Shown here in pieces: positions 1-8,693 of a stretch of 64,000 nt of DNA (positions are counted from its first letter, which is position 1; each line of letters begins with the position of its first letter). The notes under the pieces are model-generated. The model had not been told where the DNA came from. It searched no databases and saw only the letters and a program-made list of their open reading frames with translations. The stretch lies in NCBI RefSeq assembly GCF_004365175.1, contig NZ_SOCE01000001.1:2281154-2345153 (forward strand), written 5' to 3'. The translations under genes were made by a program, and so were the position numbers. This DNA is from Kribbella voronezhensis (GTDB taxonomy: Bacteria; Actinomycetota; Actinomycetes; Propionibacteriales; Kribbellaceae).

Positions 1-669
1 GGCCTGCGGAGCGAGGTCGGTCCGCAGCCATTCACCGAATCCCTCGTACGCCTTGCGCGCGGCCGCCGCGGCAGCCTCGACGGTCGCCTTGATCGCGCCG
101 TCCGGTGCCTTCGCCGCGAACCCGGCGAAGAAGTCCTCACCGTCCGCACCCGCCCAGCTGGCGATCCGGTTGGCCAGGTCGTTCACCTGGCGAACGGCCG
201 ACACCCGGCCGGCGGCAGCCTGCTGACTCACGGAGTCGCGGAACCCGTCCAGCGCCGTACCGACCTGGTTGAGCCGGATCGCGATGATCTCCCAGTCGTG
301 CTCGGTCGCCGTCGGCATCAGGTCGAACACCTGCCGCACCTCGGCCGGGATCGACGCGATCGCGTTCAGCTCGTACTGCGGTACGCCCGCCTCGTACGTC
401 TCCAGCTCGAGCCGGAGCCGCTCCAGGAACGCGTCCTTGGCGACCTCCTCGCGCGGCGTACCGGGCTGGACCGCCTCGGCCGCGGCGATGGACCGCCGAT
501 TGAGCTCGATCAGCGCCTCGAACCCGGCCGGCGAGTAGTCCGGCAGCCGGTGGTCGTGGCCCTCGATCCCCATGAACGTGGCCGAGGTCGGCGAGAGCTC
601 GACGTAGTCCTCCAGATACCGCTCGGAGATCTGGTCGATCGGACTGGTCGATGTGGTTGCATCCGTCAC
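1..669 (-). CDS. DUF885 family protein (3' end beyond window)
   Basis: The first 223 codons of a minus-strand gene are visible, and the frame runs off the left edge. The start is a GTG at 669, giving an N terminus reading MTDATTSTSPIDQISERYL. It is followed by a helical stretch with TSATFMGIEGHDHRLPDYS near residues 28-46. This resembles the N-terminal part of actinobacterial DUF885 proteins, a family of about 550 residues related to zinc-dependent carboxypeptidase-like peptidases. The HExxH-type region would lie outside the window, so activity cannot be judged. The downstream neighbours are unrelated. Family assignment is from sequence resemblance only. Confidence 0.7.
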   Translation of the reverse strand, partial: MTDATTSTSPIDQISERYLEDYVELSPTSATFMGIEGHDHRLPDYSPAGFEALIELNRRSIAAAEAVQPGTPREEVAKDAFLERLRLELETYEAGVPQYELNAIASIPAEVRQVFDLMPTATEHDWEIIAIRLNQVGTALDGFRDSVSQQAAAGRVSAVRQVNDLANRIASWAGADGEDFFAGFAAKAPDGAIKATVEAAAAAARKAYEGFGEWLRTDLAPQA

Positions 670-707
670 CCGGCCGACCCTACCCGCGCATCCGGGCAAC
701 CTCGAAC

Positions 708-1037
708 CTATTCGTACTCCAGCCCGTCCGGCGCGGCCTGGCGCCAGGAGTCGAACAGGATGTCCCGCAGTTCGCTCTCGTCCTCCAGCGCGCCCAGCCG
801 GGCCCGCACCCAGCTCGACCCCGCCTCGTGCGGCGGCACCCAGAACTTCTCCGGCTCCGCCGCGATCAACTCCGCCCGCTCCAGCCGCGGACACTTCACC
901 GCGAACGAGGTCTGGTCGTCCGGCACCGTCACGAACATCCGCCCCGCGACATCGAACGTCGGATGCCCCCACCGCTGCTTCTCCACCGTCCGCGGAAACG
1001 ACAAGGCGATCCGCCGCACATCCTCCGCATCAAGCAC
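708..1037 (-). CDS. MmcQ/YjbR-like protein
   Basis: This is a 109-residue cytoplasmic protein starting MLDAEDVRRIALSFPRTVEK. The pattern of an N-terminal helix, then a WGHPTFDVAGRMFVTV beta hairpin near residues 23-39 and a C-terminal DSW helix, is that of the small alpha/beta MmcQ/YjbR family (double-wing, CyaY-like fold). Members are thought to bind DNA or act as accessory proteins; no reaction is established. Length is normal for the family. It lies 38 bases after the DUF885 start and downstream of the terminator of the MFS gene, so it probably has its own promoter. Confidence 0.75.
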   Translation of the reverse strand: MLDAEDVRRIALSFPRTVEKQRWGHPTFDVAGRMFVTVPDDQTSFAVKCPRLERAELIAAEPEKFWVPPHEAGSSWVRARLGALEDESELRDILFDSWRQAAPDGLEYE

Positions 1038-1065
1038 CCCCCAACCTTAGTCAGCCCCCTCCCCC

Positions 1066-1117
1066 AAAAAGCTGACCGAAGGCGAGGCTGTCCTGCTCGG
1101 CCTCGACTTCGGTCAGC
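1066..1117 (-). terminator. Rho-independent terminator of the MFS gene
   Basis: GCTGACCGAAG (1071-1081) pairs perfectly with CTTCGGTCAGC (1107-1117). A further CGAGGC/GCCTCG stem lies inside, separated by one mismatch. On the minus strand the hairpin is followed at once by TTTTT (1070-1066). It lies just after the stop codon of the MFS gene, a textbook intrinsic terminator, which is uncommon in such GC-rich DNA. Confidence 0.85.
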
Positions 1118-1130
1118 TGCTCGGACTGTG

Positions 1131-2537
1131 TCAGCGCCGGCGGCCGGGCAGAGCTACCGCGGCTACCACCGCACCGACGGCGACGATGGCGGCTCCTACC
1201 CAGACGGCGGGGACGAGGCCGTGGACGTACTGGGTGGGTGATTCGTAGGAGCCGGCGGAGGCGAAGACCGAGGCGAGTACGGCGACGCCCATCGCGACGC
1301 CGACCTCGCGGATGGTGTTGTTGGTGCCTGAGGCAACACCGCGGTCCGCCTCGGCGGCGCTGTGCATCACCACGCTCGAAGCCGGTGCGAAGGTGAGGCC
1401 CATCCCGACACCGGCGAGCACGAACGGTACGACGAACGAGCTGAAGCCGACCTCGGTGCTGGTGATCAAGGCGATCCAGCCCAGCGCGGTGGCAAGGAAC
1501 ACCTGACCGGTCGCGATCAGCACCCGAGCACCCACCCGGTCGACGATCAGGCCGGCCAGCGGTGCGACGACCATCGGCGCCATCGTCCACGGCAGCGTGC
1601 GGATGCCCGACTGCAGCGGCGTGTAGCCCTGCACCACCTGGAAGAACTGGGCCAGCAGGAACACCGAACCGAACACACCGGCAGAGAAGGTGAACAGCGT
1701 CAGGTTGATGACGCTGAAGGACCGCGACCTGAACAACCGCAGCGGCAGCATCGGCGTGGCAGTCCGGCTCTCCCAGACCAGGAAGGCGACCAGTAGCGCG
1801 ACCCCACCGATCAGCGCGGTCAGGATCCGGCCGGAGGTCCAGTCGTCGTCAGCACCGTGCACAACGCCCCAGACGATGCTCAGCACGCTCGCCGCGGACA
1901 GCACCAGACCAACCAGGTCGAGCCGGCGACTTCCACCGAACGACTCCTGCAGCACCTTCGCCGCGAACGGCAGGACCAGGACACCGATCGGCACGTTCAG
2001 CCAGAAGATCCACTGCCAGTTGAGTCCGTCCACCACGGCTCCGCCGACCACCGGCCCGACAGCGACACCGAGCCCCGAGATCCCGCCCCAGATCCCGATC
2101 GCCGCGCTCCGCTGCCGAGCCGGTACGGCGGCCGCCAGCAACGTGAGCGACAGCGGCATCACCGCGGCTGCCCCGACCCCCTGGATCGCCCGCGCCCCGA
2201 TCAGCATCCACGGCTCGGTAGCGATCGCGCAGGCCGCCGAGGCGAGCGTGAACAGCCCGATCCCGAAGATGAACATCCGCCGCCGGCCGATCCGGTCGCC
2301 GATCGCCGAAGCGGTCAGCAGCAGCGCGGCGAACGACAGCGTGTAGGCGTTGATGAACCACTGCAGGTCCGCCAGCGACGCGCCCAGCTCGGTCTTGATC
2401 ACCGGCAGCGCGTTCGTCACCACCAGGTTGTCCAGCGTGACCATGAACATCGGAATCCCCACCACGGCCAGCACGGTGGCCAGGGAACGCCGTACCACCG
2501 GCGCCTCCAGCCCGGGATCGAGGGCGGTCGAAGTCAT
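1131..2537 (-). CDS. MFS transporter, DHA2 (EmrB/QacA) family
   Basis: A 468-residue integral membrane protein with about 14 predicted helices, the DHA2 drug:H+ antiporter length. MFS motif A appears as GDRIGRRRM after the second helix, the antiporter motif C as GLGVAVGPVVGG, and the DHA2-type first helix contains MFMVTLDNLVVTNALP. It probably exports a hydrophobic drug or metabolite using the proton gradient; the substrate is unknown. The ATG at 2537 has an AAGGGAG ribosome site eight bases upstream. A TetR gene is divergent and the shared intergenic region holds repeated operator-like sequences, so local repression and ligand induction are likely. Confidence 0.9.
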   Translation of the reverse strand: MTSTALDPGLEAPVVRRSLATVLAVVGIPMFMVTLDNLVVTNALPVIKTELGASLADLQWFINAYTLSFAALLLTASAIGDRIGRRRMFIFGIGLFTLASAACAIATEPWMLIGARAIQGVGAAAVMPLSLTLLAAAVPARQRSAAIGIWGGISGLGVAVGPVVGGAVVDGLNWQWIFWLNVPIGVLVLPFAAKVLQESFGGSRRLDLVGLVLSAASVLSIVWGVVHGADDDWTSGRILTALIGGVALLVAFLVWESRTATPMLPLRLFRSRSFSVINLTLFTFSAGVFGSVFLLAQFFQVVQGYTPLQSGIRTLPWTMAPMVVAPLAGLIVDRVGARVLIATGQVFLATALGWIALITSTEVGFSSFVVPFVLAGVGMGLTFAPASSVVMHSAAEADRGVASGTNNTIREVGVAMGVAVLASVFASAGSYESPTQYVHGLVPAVWVGAAIVAVGAVVAAVALPGRRR

Positions 2538-2553
2538 CGGAGTCTCCCTTGTT

Positions 2554-2610
2554 GTTATTCACTGATAACTACGTTTCTCACAAGGTATGCATTGACTGAT
2601 AACATGTCAA
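2554..2610. promoter_or_regulatory. Divergent MFS/TetR operator region
   Basis: ACTGATAAC occurs twice in the same orientation (2561-2569 and 2595-2603), 34 bases apart. The first copy lies in the inverted repeat GTTAT-n6-ATAAC (2554-2569), the second in TTGAC-n9-GTCAA (2592-2610). The region is AT-rich for this genome and sits between the divergent start codons, so it probably carries both promoters and the binding sites of the TetR product. Which dyad is bound is inference. Confidence 0.6.
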
Positions 2611-2630
2611 GGAGAATCCGAGGAGGGCTC

Positions 2631-3191
2631 ATGACGAAGAACCGCCTGACCGCCGCCGAGCGTGGCGAGGAGGTCCTGCAGGCGGCCGTGACCGCGTTCG
2701 GCGCGGCCGGCTACCAGGGCACGAAGACCGACGAGATCGCCCGGCTGGCCGGCGTCTCCCAGCCGTACGTGATCCGCTTGTTCGGCACCAAGCAGCAGCT
2801 CTTCCTGGATTCGTGCAACCGGGTCTGCGACCGGATCGAACAGACCTTCCGGGAGGCGGCAGCGCAACGGCCGGACCTGGAGAGCCTCGGTGGCGCCTAC
2901 GAGAAGCTGATGGCCGAGCGCGAACTGCTCGTCCTGCTGCTGCACGGGTTCGCGGCCAGCGTCGAGCCGGAGATCGGCGCGGTCGTCCGGCAGCGTTTCG
3001 GCGGCATCCACCAACTGGTCCGCGACCTGACCGGCGCCTCGGCCGAGGACACCCGGCAGTTCCTCGCCACCGGCATGTTGCTCACCGTGCTGACCGCGAT
3101 GCAGGTCGCCGGGCCGGATCGCATCCCGCTCCCCTGGGCCGAGGAGCTACTGATGACGATGAAGATCCATCAACCGCCGGAGACCGACTGA
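2631..3191 (+). CDS. TetR family transcriptional regulator
   Basis: A 186-residue regulator. Residues about 8-55 form a TetR helix-turn-helix: ERGEEVLQAAVTAFGAAGYQ, then TDEIARLAGVSQPYVIRLFG. The remainder is the helical ligand-binding and dimerisation domain. The ATG at 2631 was chosen because AGGAGGG lies four bases upstream and the helix-turn-helix begins soon after; the open frame extends further upstream but crosses the operator region. It is divergent from the DHA2 exporter and probably represses both. Its last 22 bases overlap the end of the convergent membrane-protein gene. Confidence 0.88.
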   Translation: MTKNRLTAAERGEEVLQAAVTAFGAAGYQGTKTDEIARLAGVSQPYVIRLFGTKQQLFLDSCNRVCDRIEQTFREAAAQRPDLESLGGAYEKLMAERELLVLLLHGFAASVEPEIGAVVRQRFGGIHQLVRDLTGASAEDTRQFLATGMLLTVLTAMQVAGPDRIPLPWAEELLMTMKIHQPPETD

Positions 3192-3718
3192 CCGGCGGCG
3201 AACCAGACCGCCGCGGTCGCGGCCGCCAGCGCCGCGACCGTCACCAGCAGCGACCCCGGCACCTCGGCGCCCCGCACCACGGCCGCCGCGATCGCGACGA
3301 CGGGACCCAGCAGTCCCGCGATCATTGCCGGCAGCAACCATCGCCGGAGTGCGCGCCGGCTCACCTTCCCGTACGACGGGATCTGCGCGGCGAACGCCGA
3401 CGCCAGATGCACCGCCAGTAAGGCGATCCCGGTGACCACTACACCGAATCCCACTTCGCTGGGAGCACGCATCATCCAGCCACCGGCCACGACGACCAGG
3501 AACAGGGCCGCTGCCGTCGAGTCCGGCAACCAGATGCAGACCAGCAACAACGGCACGCCGAGCAGCGGAACCAGATCCAGCTGATCCCACGACTGCACGG
3601 TCGGTACGACGAGCGCCACCGTCCCGGCGATCGCGATCACCAGTCGGGACAGCACGGACGCCAGGCCGGATGCCCGGAGCTGCGCCAGCCAGTTGGTGAT
3701 CCTGTCCGCAAGAGTCAT
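3170..3718 (-). CDS. Membrane protein of the DUF58/MoxR operon
   Basis: A 182-residue protein beginning MTLADRITNWLAQLRASG, followed by about six hydrophobic segments (for example LVIAIAGTVALVVPTV and LVPLLGVPLLLVCIWL) and ending QSVSGG. I recognise no named domain. The ATG at 3718 overlaps the stop of the DUF58 gene as ATGA (3715-3718), so translation is probably coupled. It is the last gene of the five-gene MoxR operon. Proteins like this may form the membrane partner of the DUF58/MoxR assembly, but that is guesswork. Confidence 0.7.
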   Translation of the reverse strand: MTLADRITNWLAQLRASGLASVLSRLVIAIAGTVALVVPTVQSWDQLDLVPLLGVPLLLVCIWLPDSTAAALFLVVVAGGWMMRAPSEVGFGVVVTGIALLAVHLASAFAAQIPSYGKVSRRALRRWLLPAMIAGLLGPVVAIAAAVVRGAEVPGSLLVTVAALAAATAAVWFAAGQSVSGG

Positions 3719-5016
3719 GAGCGCATCCTCGGCGCCGAGGCCAGCCGGCTGGCATCCCGCAGTACTTCGTCCAGGGTTCCTGCGCCGCGCCAGCCCACGG
3801 TCGGTACGCCGAGGTCGCCGAGCCGGTCGAGTTCGGAACGGCGCTCCAGCAGGCGCAGCCGCCAAGCCAGCGGCCAGTTCTTCGTGTCGTGGCGCTCCGG
3901 GTCGAGCACGTCGGCGACGTCAGGCGGCAGCGTGTCGACGGCGATCACCGTGCAGCCCGAGTGGACCAGCGTCACGATGTAGCCGAGCATCGACTGCCGG
4001 AGCAGCGGACTCAGCACCAGCACGAGGCTGTCGGACCGAACGCGGTGCCTGCGCGCCAACTGCTCCTCGTCCTGCTGCCTACCCTTGCGGTCGGCATGCA
4101 CCAGCACGTCGAGGATCCGTCGCAAGTGAGCGCGCCCGCTGCCGGCCCGCACGCCGCGCACCGCGGTACCGGTGTCGATCAGCCGGACCCGGTCGCCATG
4201 GCGCAGGTAGTGCTCGGCGATCGAAGCCGCTGCCCGTACGCCGGTGTCCAGGCTGCTCGACCGGCCGTCGATCCCCTCGCTGATGCCGACCTCACCACCG
4301 GTGTCCAGCAGGATGACCACCTCGGTGTCCCGGTCCGACCAGGTCGAGGTGACGTGCAGTTCGCGGGTTCGCGCGGAGACGGACCAGTTGATGCGACGCA
4401 GCCGGTCGCCGGTGCGGAACGGGCGGACTCCGGCGAGCTCGGTGCCTTCGCCTGGGCGCCGCGAGCGATGGAGGCCGACGAGCCCGGCAGGGCGTGGTAC
4501 GGAATCGACTGCCTCGAACCCCTCGCGCAGCGGCAACGTACTGATGTTCAGCGGCTCGGCGGACGGCACGCGGAACCGGTAGCCGCCGAGAACCGAGGTG
4601 GCGATCACCTGCGGACGTTCGAGCGACCGGAGCCCCCAGCGTTCGGACCGTACGCCGACCTCCAGCGTCACCGCCCCGTCCGCGACCGGCTCCGCGACCG
4701 CCGCGTACACCGGGTCGTAGCGGAACCAGCGACTCCGGGGAAGCGCCGCGACGATCAAGTCGATGTCCGGGTCGAGCGGGCTGTCGACCCGCAGGCGGTA
4801 CGTCGTGGCTTGCCCCTCGAACAACACGTCCGCGTCGACCTCGGTGTGGAGATCTGGCTGCGCACTGGGCCGGAAGAAGCGTCCCCAGACAGCCACTAAG
4901 GCCAGCGGGAGGCCGAGCACGGCCGCATCCGGACGGCGAGCAAGCACGGCCACCACGAGCAACCCGGCCGACACTCCGACCGCCCGGACCTGCGCATGCG
5001 TCGGTCGCCAAGTCAT
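3715..5016 (-). CDS. DUF58 domain protein with vWA-like fold
   Basis: A 433-residue protein with two N-terminal membrane helices (about residues 12-48), a beta-rich middle, and a DUF58 core near residues 185-290. The core shows RRPGEGTELAGVRPF and RTGDRLRRINWSVSARTREL, then VVILLDTGG near 233-240, a MIDAS-like strand of the von Willebrand A fold. DUF58 proteins pair with MoxR ATPases and are thought to bind metal or partner proteins during assembly of membrane or envelope complexes. It lies 22 bases after the MoxR gene and overlaps the next gene by four bases. Confidence 0.88.
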   Translation of the reverse strand: MTWRPTHAQVRAVGVSAGLLVVAVLARRPDAAVLGLPLALVAVWGRFFRPSAQPDLHTEVDADVLFEGQATTYRLRVDSPLDPDIDLIVAALPRSRWFRYDPVYAAVAEPVADGAVTLEVGVRSERWGLRSLERPQVIATSVLGGYRFRVPSAEPLNISTLPLREGFEAVDSVPRPAGLVGLHRSRRPGEGTELAGVRPFRTGDRLRRINWSVSARTRELHVTSTWSDRDTEVVILLDTGGEVGISEGIDGRSSSLDTGVRAAASIAEHYLRHGDRVRLIDTGTAVRGVRAGSGRAHLRRILDVLVHADRKGRQQDEEQLARRHRVRSDSLVLVLSPLLRQSMLGYIVTLVHSGCTVIAVDTLPPDVADVLDPERHDTKNWPLAWRLRLLERRSELDRLGDLGVPTVGWRGAGTLDEVLRDASRLASAPRMRS

Positions 5017-5038
5017 AGCGCCGCCTCACTCACCCTGA

Positions 5039-6025
5039 TCACTGCCGCGTGCTGGCGACAGTCGGTGGCGCCGCGACTGAGCCGAGCACTGTACGAACCA
5101 CAGTTGCGCCGGTCACCTCATGCAGCCACAGCTCGGGCCGGACCGTGACCCGGTGTGCCAGCGCAGGAATGGCGACTGCCTTGACGTCCTCGGGTACTAC
5201 GTAGTCCCGGCCCTGGATGACCGCGTAGGCGCGGGCCGTGAGAAGGAGCGCCAGGGAGCCACGCGGCGAAGCACCGACCAGCACCTGCGAGTCACGACGA
5301 GTCGCGGCAGCCAGCTCTACGCAGTACCGGCCTACTGTGTCGTCGACAGTCACGGTCTCGACTGCCTGCTGGGCGGCGCGCAGTCCGGCTGCGTCGGTGA
5401 CTGCCTCGACCGTCTGGTCCTCGGTGCGGCGGCTCATCCGGCGCTGCAGTACCTCCCACTCCTCGGCGGCGCTGGGGTAGCCGAAGCCGATCCGGAGCAT
5501 GAAGCGGTCGAGCTGGGCTTCCGGTAGCGGGTAGGTGCCCTCGTACTCGACCGGGTTCGCGGTGGCCAGCACGTGGAACGGCACCGGCAAGGGGAAGGTC
5601 CGGCCCTCCACCGTGACCTGGTGCTCCTGCATGGACTCCAGCAGCGCTGCCTGGGTCTTCGGTGGCGTCCGGTTGATCTCGTCGGCCAGCAGGAGTCCGG
5701 TGAAGATCGGACCCGGTCGGAACACGAACTCGGAGTCGCGCTGGTCGTAGACGAACCCACCGGTGACGTCGGACGGCAACAGGTCGGGAGTGAACTGCAC
5801 CCGGCGGAACTCCAGCCCGAGCGCCTGCGCGAACGACCTGGCCGCCAGCGTCTTCGCCAGCCCCGGATAGTCCTCCAGCAGCACGTGGCCGCCGGCCAGG
5901 ATGCCGGCGAGTACCAGCTCCAATGCCTCGCCCTTGCCGACCACCGCCTCGCCGACGCGGTCCAGCACCTTCCGGCTCAGTGCCGAGACCTCCGCCAGGC
6001 CGAGCCCCAGTTCGTGATCAGTCAC
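5039..6025 (-). CDS. MoxR-type AAA+ ATPase
   Basis: A 328-residue AAA+ protein of the MoxR subgroup. A Walker A-like loop EDYPGLAKT lies at about residues 51-59, Walker B LLLADEINR at 111-119, the sensor segment VLATANPVEYEGTYPLPEAQLDRF around 151-174, and a C-terminal lid after residue 230. MoxR ATPases act as chaperones that insert cofactors or mature complexes together with vWA/DUF58 proteins. The gene sits between the DUF58 gene (22 bases) and a small membrane protein (six bases), which supports one functional unit. Confidence 0.92.
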   Translation of the reverse strand: MTDHELGLGLAEVSALSRKVLDRVGEAVVGKGEALELVLAGILAGGHVLLEDYPGLAKTLAARSFAQALGLEFRRVQFTPDLLPSDVTGGFVYDQRDSEFVFRPGPIFTGLLLADEINRTPPKTQAALLESMQEHQVTVEGRTFPLPVPFHVLATANPVEYEGTYPLPEAQLDRFMLRIGFGYPSAAEEWEVLQRRMSRRTEDQTVEAVTDAAGLRAAQQAVETVTVDDTVGRYCVELAAATRRDSQVLVGASPRGSLALLLTARAYAVIQGRDYVVPEDVKAVAIPALAHRVTVRPELWLHEVTGATVVRTVLGSVAAPPTVASTRQ

Positions 6026-6031
6026 GGTTCC

Positions 6032-6547
6032 TCACAGCTTCTCGATGGTCTGTACGGCCTGTTCGATCTCCACGAACGACGCGGTCCGTGGCTCGGTCCC
6101 GGTGATCAGCGTCCACACCTGGTCGCCGAGGAGCGCCCGGGCCTGGTCCGGTTCCAGCTCCGGATCGATCCCGTGCCGGTGCACGAGCCGGCTCGTGGTC
6201 AGCTCCAGCAGCATCGGCCTGATCCGCCGGACGAAGATCTGCGATCCCTCGCCGGCCCGTCGCTCCCGATCGGACTCCTGCACCCAGGTGGCCAGGAACT
6301 GCGTCCGGTTGTCGCTGTTGCGCGAAGCCCTGGACTCGGCGAACTTCTCGTCCTGCCGCGACGGCCACGAGGTTTCCAGCACCTGCGGCGCGACGAGTCG
6401 CACTGCCAGCGACAAGAAGCCGACCGACAGCCCTGCGCCGACGAACCACAGCGCCCTCGGCTGCGTTCCGGCCAGGCCGAAGCCGGCGATCGCCAGCAGA
6501 CTGGCGATGACCGCGATGCCGACGTGCTGCACCAGGATCTTCCTCAT
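6032..6547 (-). CDS. Small membrane protein of the MoxR operon
   Basis: A 171-residue protein with two N-terminal hydrophobic segments (about residues 8-27 and 33-53) followed by a charged cytoplasmic domain ending in VEIEQAVQTIEKL. I recognise no named family, although proteins of this layout recur beside actinobacterial MoxR/DUF58 genes. The ATG at 6547 overlaps the stop of the DUF4129 gene as ATGA. The open frame extends upstream, but those codons lie inside the DUF4129 gene and are not likely to be used. Confidence 0.7.
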   Translation of the reverse strand: MRKILVQHVGIAVIASLLAIAGFGLAGTQPRALWFVGAGLSVGFLSLAVRLVAPQVLETSWPSRQDEKFAESRASRNSDNRTQFLATWVQESDRERRAGEGSQIFVRRIRPMLLELTTSRLVHRHGIDPELEPDQARALLGDQVWTLITGTEPRTASFVEIEQAVQTIEKL

Positions 6548-7308
6548 CGCGCGGCCTCTTCTTCGAGAGCTCTTGCCCTGGCAGCAGCCCGCGCAGCCCG
6601 GGCCGCCATCGCGGCCGACAGCTCGTCGCGGAGGCGGATCAGCGCAGCGCGCGCCTGATTCCTGGCGTCCTCGCTCGAGCCGTGCGTGGAGTACCTCGCC
6701 TCGCGGTACAGCTGAGCCAGCCGCAGCAACTCCGGCTCCGAGATCCCACCGACACCGAGCACCCGGACGGTGAACTCGGCCGGCGTCTCCGAGGCGGCCC
6801 GTGCGACTCCGGCCGAGGCGGCCGCGTCCTCCAGTGCTACCCAACACGCGATCACTGCGTCAGTCGCAGTACCGGAGTCGACCGCGGCGAGACCCGAGTC
6901 GACCGCCTCGGCCAAGCGGTCGACCTTCATCCGCTCCCAGTCGGCGTCTTCCCGCTCGCCCTCTGGCAGCTCGACCTTGCGCAGCATGCGGTAGAGCAAC
7001 CTGGCGAGGAACAGCACGACCAAGGTGACGAAGGTGTAGAACAGCGCCTGCCAGAGCGCCTTCACCCAGTCCGGGATCTTCACCGGCTTGACCGGCTTCT
7101 GCGAGGGCGGCGGAACGGCAGGCGTCGGCGCCGTCACCTCCGAAGTCGACGTGATCGTCGGCAGCGGCCGCGGCGACGAGCTGAGCGTGCTCTCACTCAC
7201 CGGCCGCACACTGCCGCCCGCCGAAGCCAGTACGACGAGCGCAACCGCCGCCACGCCGAGCAGCACCACGGCAACCACTGCCGCGGTGCCACGACGTCTC
7301 GGCTGCAT
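6544..7308 (-). CDS. DUF4129 domain membrane protein
   Basis: A 254-residue protein with an N-terminal hydrophobic helix (residues about 8-28), a Ser/Pro/Thr-rich linker probably outside the cell, a second helix (about 86-108), and a C-terminal cytoplasmic DUF4129 region. The latter shows DAVIACWVALEDAAASAGV, TPAEFTVRVL and LYREARYSTHG. It ends in an Ala/Arg/Glu-rich helix. DUF4129 domains often occur at the C terminus of transglutaminase-like proteins in MoxR/DUF58 operons; here the transglutaminase part is absent. It is the first gene of the operon, and promoter elements were not clear. Confidence 0.82.
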   Translation of the reverse strand: MQPRRRGTAAVVAVVLLGVAAVALVVLASAGGSVRPVSESTLSSSPRPLPTITSTSEVTAPTPAVPPPSQKPVKPVKIPDWVKALWQALFYTFVTLVVLFLARLLYRMLRKVELPEGEREDADWERMKVDRLAEAVDSGLAAVDSGTATDAVIACWVALEDAAASAGVARAASETPAEFTVRVLGVGGISEPELLRLAQLYREARYSTHGSSEDARNQARAALIRLRDELSAAMAARAARAAARARALEEEAAR

Positions 7309-7340
7309 CCGGGAAGAGTAGCCGCTGCTCGGGGGCGCTC

Positions 7341-8552
7341 TCAGAAGCCCGTGTCGAGCCAGGGAAGGCGGTTGCCCAGGAAGGCGGCCGAGCTGGCCCG
7401 AAGCGCTCCCGCCGTACGCTCCTCGACCAAGCCTGCAGCTCCGAGCAGCGCCAGCGACGGCCTACCGAGGTACACCGAGCCCAGCTCCCGTACGCCGAGG
7501 CGCAAGTCTGCTGCGCGGTCCGTCTTCTCGCAGCTCGCACCGCCCGGACCACCCGTGAGGTGCCAGGCTCCCGCGTTCCAGGGCAGGAAGTCGTCCTCGA
7601 CTTCCAGTACTACGTCGATGTCGCTCGCATACGTCCGTCCCGCGAGGGCACGGCCGACATCGGCGAGCCGGACCCAGTGCCCGTCTCTTGTGGTCGCACT
7701 GGGAGCCCGCGGGTCCACCAGCAGCGACAGCAGCGGGTCGTCGCTCGGCAGCAGTTCGCAGTACGTCTGGCTGAGCAGGTCCTGGTCGAGCAGGAACCGC
7801 CACAGCGCCACGTGGGAGGCCAGGTCCTTCGCGTGCACCCGGATCACGTCGACGAAATTCTTGTCGGCCCGCTTGGTCCGGTAGTGCGCGTACCCCGTGG
7901 TCTCACCGTCGCGCGAGGCCAGCACGCAGCGGATCGGCGACGCGTTGCGGCTGTCGGTGACGACGGTCTCGCCGATCACGTGCGTCTTCCACCGGTCGTC
8001 GAACTGGAACATGCCCGGCCGCTCGAGCGCCTGGGCGTTGTGGATCTCCGTGCAGATGTCGAGCGACTCGACCGGATCGGCGTACGAGACGCGGACGTCG
8101 TCGGCGCCTTCGACAGGACGCAGCGCGCGAGCCACCTTCGGCACCGTCACCTCTTGGTGGTCCGATCCCAGCCCGTACCCGAACCGCCCGTAGATGACCG
8201 GCTCACTCGCGGTCAACGCCGCGACAGGCTCGGCCCCGTTCTCGTACAACTCGGTCAGCTGCCGGCGCATCAGATCCCGCAGGACGCCCCGGCGGCGATG
8301 GGTCGGCAGCACCCCGACCATGCTCACTCCCGCGACCGGTAGCCGCGCACCCGGAACGGTCATGTCGAACGAGAACGCGCAGGTATGCCCGACGACCTCC
8401 TTCTCCTCCGTCGCGACGATGCTCCGCGCCGGCTCCCAGATCTTCCGCTCGGCCTCCAGTTGCGCCTCGTTCCACGGCGCCGCGAACGCCAGATTCACCA
8501 GCGGCAGAAGCTCCGCCCAGCCACCCTCGAACCGCCCGATCTCAATACCCAT
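7341..8552 (-). CDS. Eis-type GNAT N-acetyltransferase
   Basis: A 403-residue protein with the Eis architecture: an N-terminal GNAT domain containing the acetyl-CoA loop GVLPTHRRRGVLRDLM (about residues 83-98), a second GNAT-like domain, and a C-terminal sterol-carrier-like domain ending at the carboxyl terminus DTGF. Eis enzymes acetylate amines of aminoglycosides, lysines or polyamines; the natural substrate here is unknown. Length matches the family (about 400 residues). The ATG at 8552 has an AAGAGGT-type ribosome site. It stands alone, 140 bases downstream of the protease gene, behind two strong hairpins. Confidence 0.88.
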   Translation of the reverse strand: MGIEIGRFEGGWAELLPLVNLAFAAPWNEAQLEAERKIWEPARSIVATEEKEVVGHTCAFSFDMTVPGARLPVAGVSMVGVLPTHRRRGVLRDLMRRQLTELYENGAEPVAALTASEPVIYGRFGYGLGSDHQEVTVPKVARALRPVEGADDVRVSYADPVESLDICTEIHNAQALERPGMFQFDDRWKTHVIGETVVTDSRNASPIRCVLASRDGETTGYAHYRTKRADKNFVDVIRVHAKDLASHVALWRFLLDQDLLSQTYCELLPSDDPLLSLLVDPRAPSATTRDGHWVRLADVGRALAGRTYASDIDVVLEVEDDFLPWNAGAWHLTGGPGGASCEKTDRAADLRLGVRELGSVYLGRPSLALLGAAGLVEERTAGALRASSAAFLGNRLPWLDTGF

Positions 8553-8615
8553 ACCTCTTGCCTACCAGACCGACAGTCCCCTCGCGCGGGAGTTTCGCCG
8601 GGATGCGGGCGAATC

Positions 8616-8680
8616 GGCAGGCACCGGGCGACGGCGCCCGCGACGCCCCGGTGCCTGCCTTCGCCTACCCGCGGTAGGCG
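8616..8680 (-). terminator. Double hairpin after the protease gene
   Basis: GGCAGGCACCGGG (8616-8628) pairs perfectly over 13 bases with CCCGGTGCCTGCC (8647-8659). A second stem CGCCTACC/GGTAGGCG (8662-8669 with 8673-8680, three-base loop) lies between it and the protease stop codon. No T run follows. These are GC-rich hairpins of the sort that end or protect transcripts in actinobacteria. Confidence 0.7.
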
Positions 8681-8693
8681 CCTCGACGGGTGT

